From: Planctomycetes bacterium RIFCSPHIGHO2_12_FULL_52_36
GTDB lineage: Bacteria > Planctomycetota > Brocadiia > Brocadiales > Bathyanammoxibiaceae
Direction of reading: 5' to 3'
Assembly (NCBI GenBank): GCA_001828545.1
Contig: MHYW01000033.1
Coordinates: 1 to 9,924 of the forward strand
DNA: 9,924 nucleotides
In this document: in pieces, positions 1 to 6,572 of the stretch
Layout of the letters: every line of letters begins with the position of its first letter
Numbering within the stretch: position 1 is the stretch's first letter
Made by a program: the position numbers and the translations under genes
The notes under the pieces: model-generated
Seen by the model: only the letters and a program-made list of their open reading frames with translations
Databases searched by the model: none
Told to the model about the DNA's origin: nothing

Positions 1-557
1 CAGGGGCCTTTTACAGGGCCTTTACCCTGAAGGCCATGAGGGTGGGCGTAAATATGAAGGACGAAGCCCTCCTCAAGCAACTCTTGCAGGAAACTAAGAT
101 AGAACTCAGGAATTCCGAGGGCGGTACCAGGGTCTTTTTAGACGGCAAAGACGTGAGCGAGGCAATACGCACCCCTGAGGTGACGGGGAACGTCCACTAT
201 ATAGCCAGCCGCCCTGCGTTGAGGGAGAGGCTGGTAGAGCAGCAGAGGATGGCGTCAGAGGGTGTAAGTGCTGTGGCCGAAGGGAGGGACACTGGCACGG
301 TAGTTTTCCCCAGTGCCGAGAGAAAGTTTTATCTGGACGCCGGGGTGGAAGAGAGGGCACGGAGGAGATACCTTGAACTCCTTGAGACCACTAGGGGAAT
401 AACTTATCAGGACGTCCTGGAAGAACTTAAGAAAAGGGATGAGAGAGACACCTCCAGAGAGGCCTCACCCCTGAAGATGGGTGATGATTTCATATACTTT
501 GATACTACTGACCTTACATCAGAAGAGGTAGTGGAAGCGTTGTTGAAGAAGATTTAA
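1..557 (+). CDS. cmk: Cytidylate kinase, 5' partial
   Basis: Cytidylate kinase transfers phosphate from ATP to CMP or dCMP in the cytoplasm, feeding CTP/dCTP pools. The reading frame is open from the window edge (first complete codon at base 3), and the visible protein begins GAFYRAFTLKAM, which matches the family's D-T-G-A-x-Y-R-A segment. The gene therefore does not start at the ATG at base 36; about 35 N-terminal residues, including the P-loop, lie upstream of the window. Further landmarks are AEGRDTGTVVFP (family signature EGRD-x-GTVVFP), the lid segment RRRYLEL and RDERDTSREASPL (family R-D-x-x-D-x-x-R-x-x-x-P-L). It ends at TAA 555-557 with 184 complete visible codons, a normal C-terminal length. 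It is followed by an acyltransferase gene and rpsA, a common neighbourhood for cmk. Identification is firm; only the missing 5' end is uncertain. Confidence 0.95.
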   Translation, partial: GAFYRAFTLKAMRVGVNMKDEALLKQLLQETKIELRNSEGGTRVFLDGKDVSEAIRTPEVTGNVHYIASRPALRERLVEQQRMASEGVSAVAEGRDTGTVVFPSAERKFYLDAGVEERARRRYLELLETTRGITYQDVLEELKKRDERDTSREASPLKMGDDFIYFDTTDLTSEEVVEALLKKI

Positions 558-588
558 ACACCGAGGCATCTTAGTAAACACCAATGAG

Positions 589-642
589 TTAGGCAGATGA
601 AAAATGCCAAATTCCATCTGCTTACTGCGTATTGCCTAATAC
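589..642. other. Overlapping dyads in cmk-plsC gap
   Basis: The 126-base gap between cmk and the acyltransferase gene holds no ORF of note but has overlapping inverted repeats. AGGCAGATG (591-599) can pair with CATCTGCTT (615-623, one G-U pair). TTAGGCA (589-595) can instead pair with TGCCTAA (633-639), and GTATT (629-633) with AATAC (638-642). The first two pairings exclude each other. There is no T-run directly after them, so this is not a standard intrinsic terminator. It may be a processing site, a weak terminator or chance; function is unproven. Confidence 0.3.
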
Positions 643-683
643 TTATTACTGGCTTGCAAAGAGGAGGGTAGGTAAGGTACAAT

Positions 684-1328
684 ATGTTCCTGAAAGAGGT
701 GTTGAGGGCCCTCTGGTACGGGTTACTACGTATCCTGGCCCAGCCTCTATTTTGCGCCCTTTTAAGATATAGGGCCTATGGTAGGGAAAATATACCTTGC
801 CAGGGTGGGGTCCTTATCGTAAGTAATCATCAGAGTTACATGGACCCCATTCTCATAGGAGTAGGACTCCCCCGCCAGATACACAGCATGGCGAGACAGT
901 CCCTCTTTTATAAAAGCGCCCTGTTCCGGTGGCTCATAGAGTCTCTGAATGCCTTCCCATTGAAAGAGGGAGGCCGGGACAGTAGTGGCCTTAGGGAGGC
1001 CATAAATAGGTTGGCTGCGGGGAAGATTGTACTGATTTTCCCCGAGGGGACCCGTACCTGGGACGGCGCCATTGGAGAGCTGTACCCAGGGATAGAGTTG
1101 ATAGCCCACAGGTCGGGTTCCCCGGTAATACCGGCCGTGATACATGGGGCCTATGAGGCCTGGCCCAGGACGAGGAAGCTGTTCAGGTTTAAGCCTATAA
1201 AAGTGGCCTTCGGGCCACCCCTCTACTGGGATGGATCCGAGAGCAGGTTTGCCCAGAGGATAAGGCAAGGGATGTTAGATTTACAGACCCCTATGAAGGA
1301 GAATCGGTCTCCATCCTCAGGGGCTTGA
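684..1328 (+). CDS. plsC: 1-acylglycerol-3-phosphate acyltransferase (PlsC family)
   Basis: This 214-residue protein belongs to the PlsC/LPLAT family, which acylates lysophosphatidic acid to phosphatidic acid at the inner face of the cytoplasmic membrane in phospholipid synthesis. The catalytic HX4D box is NHQSYMDP (His49, Asp54). Block II is around FPLKEGG (91-97), block III is FPEGTR (119-124), which contacts the phosphate of the acceptor, and block IV is VIPAVIHG (148-155). A hydrophobic N-terminus (about 10-27) suggests membrane association. The length is typical of short bacterial PlsC-like enzymes. The ATG at 684 has a weak AAGG (674-677) at close spacing and a stronger GAGGAGG (661-667) rather far upstream. 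It lies 126 bases after cmk and 60 before rpsA on the same strand. The family also includes acyltransferases with other acceptors, so the exact substrate is inferred. Confidence 0.87.
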   Translation: MFLKEVLRALWYGLLRILAQPLFCALLRYRAYGRENIPCQGGVLIVSNHQSYMDPILIGVGLPRQIHSMARQSLFYKSALFRWLIESLNAFPLKEGGRDSSGLREAINRLAAGKIVLIFPEGTRTWDGAIGELYPGIELIAHRSGSPVIPAVIHGAYEAWPRTRKLFRFKPIKVAFGPPLYWDGSESRFAQRIRQGMLDLQTPMKENRSPSSGA

Positions 1329-1339
1329 GGGTTTAAGAG

Positions 1340-1363
1340 TTCAAAGGTTCAAAGGTTTAAAGG
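1340..1363. repeat. Octamer tandem repeat before rpsA
   Basis: Three tandem 8-base units, TTCAAAGG (1340-1347), TTCAAAGG (1348-1355) and TTTAAAGG (1356-1363), lie in the 60-base gap between the acyltransferase gene and rpsA, just upstream of the rpsA ribosome-binding site. Short TTCAAAGG runs look like a low-complexity intergenic repeat. No function can be read from the sequence. Confidence 0.6.
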
Positions 1364-1388
1364 GATTTAGGATTAAGGAAGGAGCTAA

Positions 1389-3062
1389 ATGCCAAAGCTA
1401 GACTTATTCAGAAGATTTGAAATAGACCAGGAAGCGATTAGCAGAGAAGTAGAGGATGCCTTGGGGACCAGGGTGCCTGAAGAGATGGAGAAGCTCTATA
1501 CCGAATCCATTAAATCCTTTGAAGTGGGCTCTATCCTTAAAGGAAGGGTGCTGGCAATAACCCCCACAGAGGTAATTGTGGATGGGGGTTACAAGTCCGA
1601 AGGGGCAGTCCCCTCGGAGGAGTTTGAAGACCTGTCTGAGGTAAAGATAGGGGACGAAATTGAAGTGCTCCTGGAGGCAGTGGAGGCCGATTCCGGGCTG
1701 ATAAGACTCTCCAAACGGAAAGCAGACCGTATCAGGGGCTGGGAGAGGATAGTAACCCAGTATAAGGAAGGGGATGTGGTCAAGGGGCGTGTTATGCGGA
1801 AGATAAAAGGTGGTCTCCTAGTAGACCTGGGCATACCTGTCTTCCTCCCCGCCTCCCAGATAGACATCAAACTCCCAGGAGACATAGGAGAGTACATAGG
1901 TAAAGAGGTAACCTGTAAAATCCTCAAGATAGACGAGGCCAGGCAAAACATCGTGGTCTCCCGCAGAAAACTCCTGGAAGAGGGCAGGGAGAAGCAGAAA
2001 CAACAACTACTGTCTGAAATCCAGGTGGGAGAGTTGAGAAAGGGTATTGTAAAGAACATTGCCGATTTTGGGGCCTTTGTGGACCTGGGAGGTCTAGACG
2101 GCCTTCTTCACATTACCGACATGAGTTGGGGACGGATAAACCACCCCTCTGAACTGCTCTCAATCGGACAAGAAGTAGAGGTAAAGATACTGGATGTAGA
2201 TAAGGAAAAAGAGAAGATAGCCCTGGGGCTGAAACAGAAGTTGGAAAGCCCCTGGACAAAGGTAGAAGGAAAGTATCCCCCTGGGACCAAGACCACGGGT
2301 CAGGTAGTGAACATAATGCCTTACGGTGCCTTCGTCAAACTAGAGGACGGCATTGAAGGACTGGTGCACATATCGGAGATGTCCTGGACGAGACGGGTAA
2401 ACCAACCCACAGAAATGGTATCCATCGGGGATACGGTAGAAGTGGTGGTCCTCAAGGTCAACAAAGAAAAGCAGGAAATATCCCTTAGCATGAAACAAGT
2501 GGAGGCCAACCCCTGGGACGTAATTGAAGAGAAGTATGCCCCGGGGACCAAGGTGAAGGGGAAGGTAAGAAACCTTACCAGCTATGGGGTATTCGTTGAG
2601 ATTGAGGAGGGCATAGACGGCCTGCTCCACATCTCAGACGTATCCTGGTCTAAGAAGGTGACCCACCCCTCCGAGGTCTTCAAGAAGGGGGAGACGATAG
2701 AGGCCGTGGTACTATCGGTAGATAAAGAGAAGAAACGGGTAGCCCTGGGGACAAAACAACTGGTAGAAGACCCCTGGGAGAAGAAAGTATCTGAGAAATA
2801 CGGTGTAGGGGACGTAGTAAAAGGCAAGGTGACCAAGCTCACCAACTTTGGTGCCTTTGTAGAACTGGAGTCAGGGGTAGAGGGCCTCCTCCACATCTCA
2901 GAACTTGCCGAAAAGAAGGTCTCTGACCCCAAAGACATAGTCTCAGAAGGGCAGGAGGTAGAGGTAAAGATTATAAAGCTGGACGTAGGACAGAGGAAGC
3001 TGGGCCTGAGTCTGAGGCAGGCAACCAACCGTGGGGCCCTACAAGAGGCGGAAAAGGCCTAA
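1389..3062 (+). CDS. rpsA: 30S ribosomal protein S1
   Basis: S1 is the ribosome-bound RNA-binding protein that helps unfold and dock mRNA on the 30S subunit. The 557-residue product contains six successive S1 (OB-fold) repeats at roughly 46-112, 127-193, 211-281, 296-367, 383-453 and 470-539. Repeats 3 to 6 carry the classic pattern, for example DFGAFVDLGGLDGLLHI, PYGAFVKLEDGIEGLVHI and NFGAFVELESGVEGLLHI. The first two are more divergent, as expected for the ribosome-binding end of S1. Length and six-domain layout match the long proteobacterial-type S1, not the four-domain Gram-positive form. The start ATG follows a strong site, AAGGAAGGAG (1375-1384), four bases upstream. It lies downstream of cmk and plsC. 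The repeats are conserved enough that shadow reading frames appear opposite them. Identification is secure. Confidence 0.96.
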   Translation: MPKLDLFRRFEIDQEAISREVEDALGTRVPEEMEKLYTESIKSFEVGSILKGRVLAITPTEVIVDGGYKSEGAVPSEEFEDLSEVKIGDEIEVLLEAVEADSGLIRLSKRKADRIRGWERIVTQYKEGDVVKGRVMRKIKGGLLVDLGIPVFLPASQIDIKLPGDIGEYIGKEVTCKILKIDEARQNIVVSRRKLLEEGREKQKQQLLSEIQVGELRKGIVKNIADFGAFVDLGGLDGLLHITDMSWGRINHPSELLSIGQEVEVKILDVDKEKEKIALGLKQKLESPWTKVEGKYPPGTKTTGQVVNIMPYGAFVKLEDGIEGLVHISEMSWTRRVNQPTEMVSIGDTVEVVVLKVNKEKQEISLSMKQVEANPWDVIEEKYAPGTKVKGKVRNLTSYGVFVEIEEGIDGLLHISDVSWSKKVTHPSEVFKKGETIEAVVLSVDKEKKRVALGTKQLVEDPWEKKVSEKYGVGDVVKGKVTKLTNFGAFVELESGVEGLLHISELAEKKVSDPKDIVSEGQEVEVKIIKLDVGQRKLGLSLRQATNRGALQEAEKA

Positions 3063-3110
3063 ACCTGGCCACAGGCAGACCAGGAACGGGTCCGTCGTCC
3101 CTTCGGGCTT

Positions 3111-3125
3111 CCCGCCTTAGGCGGG
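3111..3125. repeat. CCCGCC-TTA-GGCGGG hairpin
   Basis: A perfect 6-bp GC stem (3111-3116 with 3120-3125) with a 3-base loop lies about 50 bases after the rpsA stop. It has no following T-run, so it does not look like a standard terminator. The same CCGCCTNAGGCGG core recurs at 3146-3158, which points to an interspersed intergenic repeat family. Confidence 0.6.
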
Positions 3126-3137
3126 CCTAGGAGCAGG

Positions 3138-3177
3138 GGCAATTCCCGCCTGAGGCGGATTTTCAACATGAATTGCC
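3138..3177. repeat. Repeat unit with nested inverted repeats before sigma gene
   Basis: An outer inverted repeat, GGCAATT (3138-3144) and AATTGCC (3171-3177), encloses a second hairpin, CCGCC-TGA-GGCGG (3146-3158), followed by TTTT (3160-3163). The arrangement resembles a small REP- or MITE-like palindromic element inserted between rpsA and the sigma gene. The hairpin plus short T-run could also act as a terminator for the rpsA transcript. Only the inverted repeats are seen; the rest is inference. Confidence 0.45.
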
Positions 3178-3226
3178 ACTACAACTGAGTGAAGCGAAGG
3201 GGCAAAGCCTCAAACGGAGCGAAGTA

Positions 3227-3976
3227 ATGGCCAGGATAGAATCAGACCTCCAGACCTATCTAAAAGAGATGAGTAAGGTCAGGCGCAAACTTACTCCAGA
3301 AGAGGAGCGGGCCTTAGCCCACCGGATAGCGGAAGGAGACCAGGAGGCCAGAAAGACCCTCATAGAGTCCAACCTGCCCCTGGTAGTTAGCATAGCCAAG
3401 CATTACCGCTATCGCGGCCTCTCCGACGTAGACCTTATTGAAGAAGGCAATATAGGTCTTATAAAGGCCGTAGACGGCTACGACTGCAGCGAGGGTTACC
3501 GCTTCAGCACTTACGCTACCTGGTGGATAAAACAGGCCGTAAGACGGGCCTTGACCAACACGGGTAGATTCATACGCAGACCTGCCTACGTGGCAGAGAG
3601 GCGTCAGCATGTCCCGGAGGAGAAAGAAAAGGTATCCCTTGACGCCGTGGAACCCACCCCAACTGAGTCAGGCCCCGACGAACCCAACCTTGATAGCATA
3701 TGGACGCTCATTGACGGTATTGCTGACCAGCGGACTAGCACCCCTGATGAAGAACTCCTGGAGGTCTTTGAAAAGGAGCGCGTGCACAAGCTAGTGGAAA
3801 CCCTGGACAGCAGGGAGGCCTTCATAATCAAGAATCGCTTCGGTCTGGACAACAACGAGCCCACTACTTTGAGAGAGATAGGTAAGGAACTCCACCTGAG
3901 CAGGGAGAGGGTCCGCCAGATAGAGAGAGAGGCCCTGCGCAAACTTTATGCGATAGTCGCCCAGGAGGGGCCATAA
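3227..3976 (+). CDS. Sigma-70 family RNA polymerase sigma factor, lacking most of region 3
   Basis: The product directs RNA polymerase to promoters. I place the start at ATG 3227 because GGAG (3216-3219) sits seven bases upstream; the upstream in-frame TTG at 3173 lies inside an intergenic repeat. In the resulting 249 residues, region 1.2 is at about 5-40 (LQTYLKEM). Region 2 is at 41-113, including GLIKAVDGYD and the -10 recognition helix YATWWIKQAVRRA. Region 4 is at 185-246, ending in the helix-turn-helix TLREIGKELHLSRERVRQIE that reads -35 elements. Between IRRPAYVAE (117-124 area) and VSLDAVEP (136-143) only about 11 residues remain, where RpoD has about 46, so the sigma-3 helical domain is essentially absent. 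Region 1.1 is also missing. It is therefore more likely an alternative (group 2-like) sigma than a standard RpoD, although it could be a lineage-specific form. apt follows after 5 bases. Confidence 0.9.
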   Translation: MARIESDLQTYLKEMSKVRRKLTPEEERALAHRIAEGDQEARKTLIESNLPLVVSIAKHYRYRGLSDVDLIEEGNIGLIKAVDGYDCSEGYRFSTYATWWIKQAVRRALTNTGRFIRRPAYVAERRQHVPEEKEKVSLDAVEPTPTESGPDEPNLDSIWTLIDGIADQRTSTPDEELLEVFEKERVHKLVETLDSREAFIIKNRFGLDNNEPTTLREIGKELHLSRERVRQIEREALRKLYAIVAQEGP

Positions 3977-3981
3977 CAACC

Positions 3982-4503
3982 TTGGGAAATAACCAACTAA
4001 AGAGCTTTATACGAGACGTCCCAGATTTTCCTAAGAAAGGCATAGTTTTTAAAGATATTACTCCATTACTAAAAGACCCCAGGGCCTTCAGGGAGGCAGT
4101 AGATGCCCTTACCGAGCATTACAGGCGCCAGGCAGTCTCCCTCGTAGTGGCGGCGGAGGCCAGGGGTTTCATCCTCGGCCCCACAGTGGCCTACAACCTG
4201 GGAGCAGGCTTTGTCCCTGTGCGAAAGCCAGGCAAGTTACCCTACCTCCGCAAGAAGGCAACCTACCAGACTGAATACAGTACCGATAGCCTGGAGATAC
4301 ACGAAGATGCCGTCAGACCGGGAGACAGGGTGCTCCTGCTGGACGACGTCCTGGCCACAGGGGGCACCATGGCGGCCTGCTGTAAGCTTATAGAGTCTAT
4401 GGGCGGCCAGGTAGTAGGCTGTGCCTTCCTGGTGGAGCTGACCTTCCTGGGCGGCAGAAAGCCGCTTGAAGGTCACGACGTATTCTCCCTTGTCCAGTAC
4501 TGA
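3982..4503 (+). CDS. apt: Adenine phosphoribosyltransferase
   Basis: This enzyme salvages adenine by joining it to PRPP to give AMP. The 173-residue sequence is full length and family-typical. It has an N-terminal LKSFIRDVPDFPKKGIVFKD, the VVAAEARGFILG segment (55-66) near the base-binding site, RKPGKLP (81-87), the flexible region TEYSTDSLEIHEDA (97-110), and the PRPP-binding loop VLLLDDVLATGGT (117-129). The C-terminus DVFSLVQY is also canonical. It begins with TTG at 3982; no ATG or GTG is available at the right place and the homologous segment starts six codons later. AGGAGGGG (3963-3970) lies 11 bases upstream, inside the end of the sigma gene. Only 5 bases separate the sigma stop from this start, so the two are probably cotranscribed and may be translationally coupled. 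Confidence 0.95.
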   Translation: MGNNQLKSFIRDVPDFPKKGIVFKDITPLLKDPRAFREAVDALTEHYRRQAVSLVVAAEARGFILGPTVAYNLGAGFVPVRKPGKLPYLRKKATYQTEYSTDSLEIHEDAVRPGDRVLLLDDVLATGGTMAACCKLIESMGGQVVGCAFLVELTFLGGRKPLEGHDVFSLVQY

Positions 4504-4609
4504 TAGGTCCGCCAGGCTTGACCACAATCTGAAGGATTTTTTGAGATACAGGGAGGCCATCCTGTCTTGCCTGCGGTAAATCCAGCCCACCTCACACAGA
4601 AACATCGTT

Positions 4610-6004
4610 ATGCTAGATAGCCTCAACGAGTTCCTGTGGACGGTTTCCACTTACTTATGGGGTCTCCCGCTCAGCGCCCTCCTGGCAGGGACGGGACTCT
4701 ATCTCACCGTAAAACTTCGGTTTATCCAGGTAAGGGGGTTCGGAACGGCCTTCAGGTTTATCCTGCCTACCTACCATCTTTCAGCCGGGGGAGGAAAGAG
4801 GGGGCAACTAGGTGAACTAAGCTACTACCAGGCATTGAGCACCGTCCTATCTTCTACCATAGGAACGGGGAATATCGTGGGGGTAGCCACGGCCATATCG
4901 GTAGGTGGACCTGGGGCACTGCTGTGGATGTGGGTGGTGGCCCTCCTCGGCATGGCCACCAAGTATTCAGAGTGCGTCCTGGCCCTTACCTACAGGGAGA
5001 AGTCCGTGTATGGGCACACCAGAGGGGGGCCGATGTACTATATTGAGAAGGGTCTCGGCCAGCGTTACAGACCCCTTGCCCTCACGTTCTCTGCCTGCGG
5101 TGTCATGGCCGCCCTTGGTGCAGGTAACATGGTACAATCCAATTCCATAAGCAACGCCCTGGCAGAACCCCTGTCACGTCTCACCCCATTGAGCCTGTTC
5201 TCCTTGAGGGGAATAATCGGCGTTGTCCTATTTTTTGCCACTGTCTTAGTGATAGTAGGGGGACTGAGGCGTATTGCCAGGGTGGCCAGTTACCTGGTAC
5301 CATTCATGGTGGCGGGCTATCTCCTGGCAGGGATAGCGTCCCTGGCCCTGAACAGCCACAGGATAATCCCGGCCCTGTGGGAGATAATCTCCTGCACCCC
5401 TTCACCTGGGGCGGTGGTGGGGGGCTTTGCTGGGGGCGGTGTATGGCTGGCCATGAGGATGGGTGTGGCCAGGGGTGTCTTCTCTAACGAGGCAGGTCTA
5501 GGGAGCGCCCCCATTGCCTATGCCGCCATAATGACTGACCACCCGGTAAAGGGGGGATTGGTAGCCCTCCTGGAACCTTTCCTGGACACTATAGTAGTAT
5601 GTACCGTGACTGCCCTGGTGGTGATAACAAGCGACCTGTGGAGAGAGGGTTTGAATGGGGCCGTGCTGACCTCCAGGGCCTTCCAGTCTCAACTCCCAGG
5701 GGTGGGTGGATTTGTGGTGCCCATAAGCCTCACCCTCTTTGCCTATACCTCCATCCTCGGCTGGTACTACTATGGAGAGCGTTGCGTGGAACACCTGCTT
5801 GGCATGGCCTCCATACCGTTTTATAAGGCCATCTTCCTCCTGGCCCTGTTAGTGGGGGCGGTGATGAAACTGGAGATAGTCTGGAATTTTGCAGATTTGG
5901 CCAACGGCCTAATGGCCCTGCCCAACCTACTCGCCCTGCTATTACTTTCTAACGTGGTGAGGAATAAAACGGGGGAGTATTTCGGGAAGGGGGGTAGTAC
6001 ATGA
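4610..6004 (+). CDS. Sodium:alanine/glycine symporter (AGCS family)
   Basis: This 464-residue multi-pass membrane protein imports alanine or glycine with sodium (AGCS family). Landmarks are the N-terminal LSALLAGTGLYLTVKLRFIQ (21-40), GTGNIVGVATAISVGGPGAL (85-104), WMWVVALLGMATKYSECVLA (106-125), the TRGGPMYYIEKGLG loop (137-150), GNMVQSNS (172-179) and the strongly conserved GVARGVFSNEAGLGSAPIAY (285-304). About eleven hydrophobic segments are visible, and the C-terminal half (NFADLANGLMALPNL) is also typical, so it is complete. ATG 4610 is the only plausible start since an in-frame stop lies at 4577-4579, but no good Shine-Dalgarno sequence precedes it. It is separated from apt by 106 bases and converges with the minus-strand block, with 11 bases between stop codons. 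Substrate (alanine or glycine, possibly D-alanine) cannot be settled from sequence. Confidence 0.93.
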   Translation: MLDSLNEFLWTVSTYLWGLPLSALLAGTGLYLTVKLRFIQVRGFGTAFRFILPTYHLSAGGGKRGQLGELSYYQALSTVLSSTIGTGNIVGVATAISVGGPGALLWMWVVALLGMATKYSECVLALTYREKSVYGHTRGGPMYYIEKGLGQRYRPLALTFSACGVMAALGAGNMVQSNSISNALAEPLSRLTPLSLFSLRGIIGVVLFFATVLVIVGGLRRIARVASYLVPFMVAGYLLAGIASLALNSHRIIPALWEIISCTPSPGAVVGGFAGGGVWLAMRMGVARGVFSNEAGLGSAPIAYAAIMTDHPVKGGLVALLEPFLDTIVVCTVTALVVITSDLWREGLNGAVLTSRAFQSQLPGVGGFVVPISLTLFAYTSILGWYYYGERCVEHLLGMASIPFYKAIFLLALLVGAVMKLEIVWNFADLANGLMALPNLLALLLLSNVVRNKTGEYFGKGGST

Positions 6005-6015
6005 AGTTACTGGGC

Positions 6016-6552
6016 TTAACGGAATGGGAGAATGTCTGCAGGTAGCCCCACTCTCATAAAGAACCGTGCAAAGGCTTGGGATAAGTGCTCACGATAGGGT
6101 GGAAGCAGGCGAATACGCTTACCGGCCCTGCTTGCGAAGTCTTTAAGGAAGTCAAGGGGAAGGCTATAAACTGTACGAAAATCCACCACTCTATAATCAC
6201 CCTCCATTCCTCCAAGGTCATATTTGTTTAGCAAATGATACCCTGGAAAATTTCCTCTCCGCAACTCTTCTCTTCCTTTAGACGACTTTAGTACAACGTT
6301 TTTCTGTCCCATATCTTCCAGTGACCAGTGGGGACATACCAGAATCAAATCAAGTCTACCCTGCGTAATGTCACAGGATTGGCTCATAACAACTACATTG
6401 CATTCAATAGTGGGTATCTCTACTCCTGGTGCTTCTCCGGAAGGAGGGATATAAAGGTCTTTGCTAGGGACTATTATTGGGCATTTATCTAAAAAATCAC
6501 CCTGGAGGAGATTACTTCCTTCTACTAGCTCATACCAGGGATAGTTCGTCAT
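6016..6552 (-). CDS. Conserved uncharacterised protein with SQSCD motif
   Basis: I do not know a function for this 178-residue protein. It starts at ATG 6552 with little Shine-Dalgarno, 20 bases after the TPR gene's stop, and ends at TAA 6016. The visible landmarks are LLQGDFLDKCPIIVP (15-29), VVVMSQSCDI (53-62), LVCPHWSLED (71-80), GREELRRGNFPGYHLLNK (93-110), VVDFRTVYSLPLDFL (122-136) and the C-terminal RIRLLPPYREHLSQAFARFF (146-165) with MRVGLP. From memory, proteins with this same set of motifs recur in varied bacteria, so I take it for a real family. There is no signal peptide or membrane segment. The Ser-x-Ser-Cys-Asp core looks like a possible active or metal site, but that is speculation. 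The stretch looks more AT-rich by eye than the flanking housekeeping genes, a possible sign of transfer. Confidence 0.8.
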   Translation of the reverse strand: MTNYPWYELVEGSNLLQGDFLDKCPIIVPSKDLYIPPSGEAPGVEIPTIECNVVVMSQSCDITQGRLDLILVCPHWSLEDMGQKNVVLKSSKGREELRRGNFPGYHLLNKYDLGGMEGDYRVVDFRTVYSLPLDFLKDFASRAGKRIRLLPPYREHLSQAFARFFMRVGLPADILPFR

Positions 6553-6572
6553 CTATCTCAATATACTTTGGC

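Noticed and set aside
36..38. ATG at 36 as the start of cmk
   Set aside because: The frame is open to the window edge and the upstream codons GAFYRAFTLKA match the conserved cytidylate kinase segment, so the gene begins outside the window.
1589..3028. Several minus-strand frames opposite rpsA that resemble one another
   Set aside because: They look alike only because the S1 repeats on the + strand are alike; their Ser-rich composition is the usual antisense signature.
3173..3226. TTG at 3173 as the sigma factor start
   Set aside because: The 18 extra codons lie in a repeat element and do not resemble a sigma N-terminus; ATG 3227 has GGAG seven bases upstream and begins directly with region 1.2-like sequence.
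4490..4579. Small + strand ORF (29 residues, TTG start) overlapping the apt 3' end
   Set aside because: Too short, no ribosome-binding site and no recognisable family.
4237..4650. Minus-strand 137-residue reading frame across the apt 3' end and the gap
   Set aside because: It mostly shadows apt in antisense, has no family features and no promoter or ribosome-binding site.
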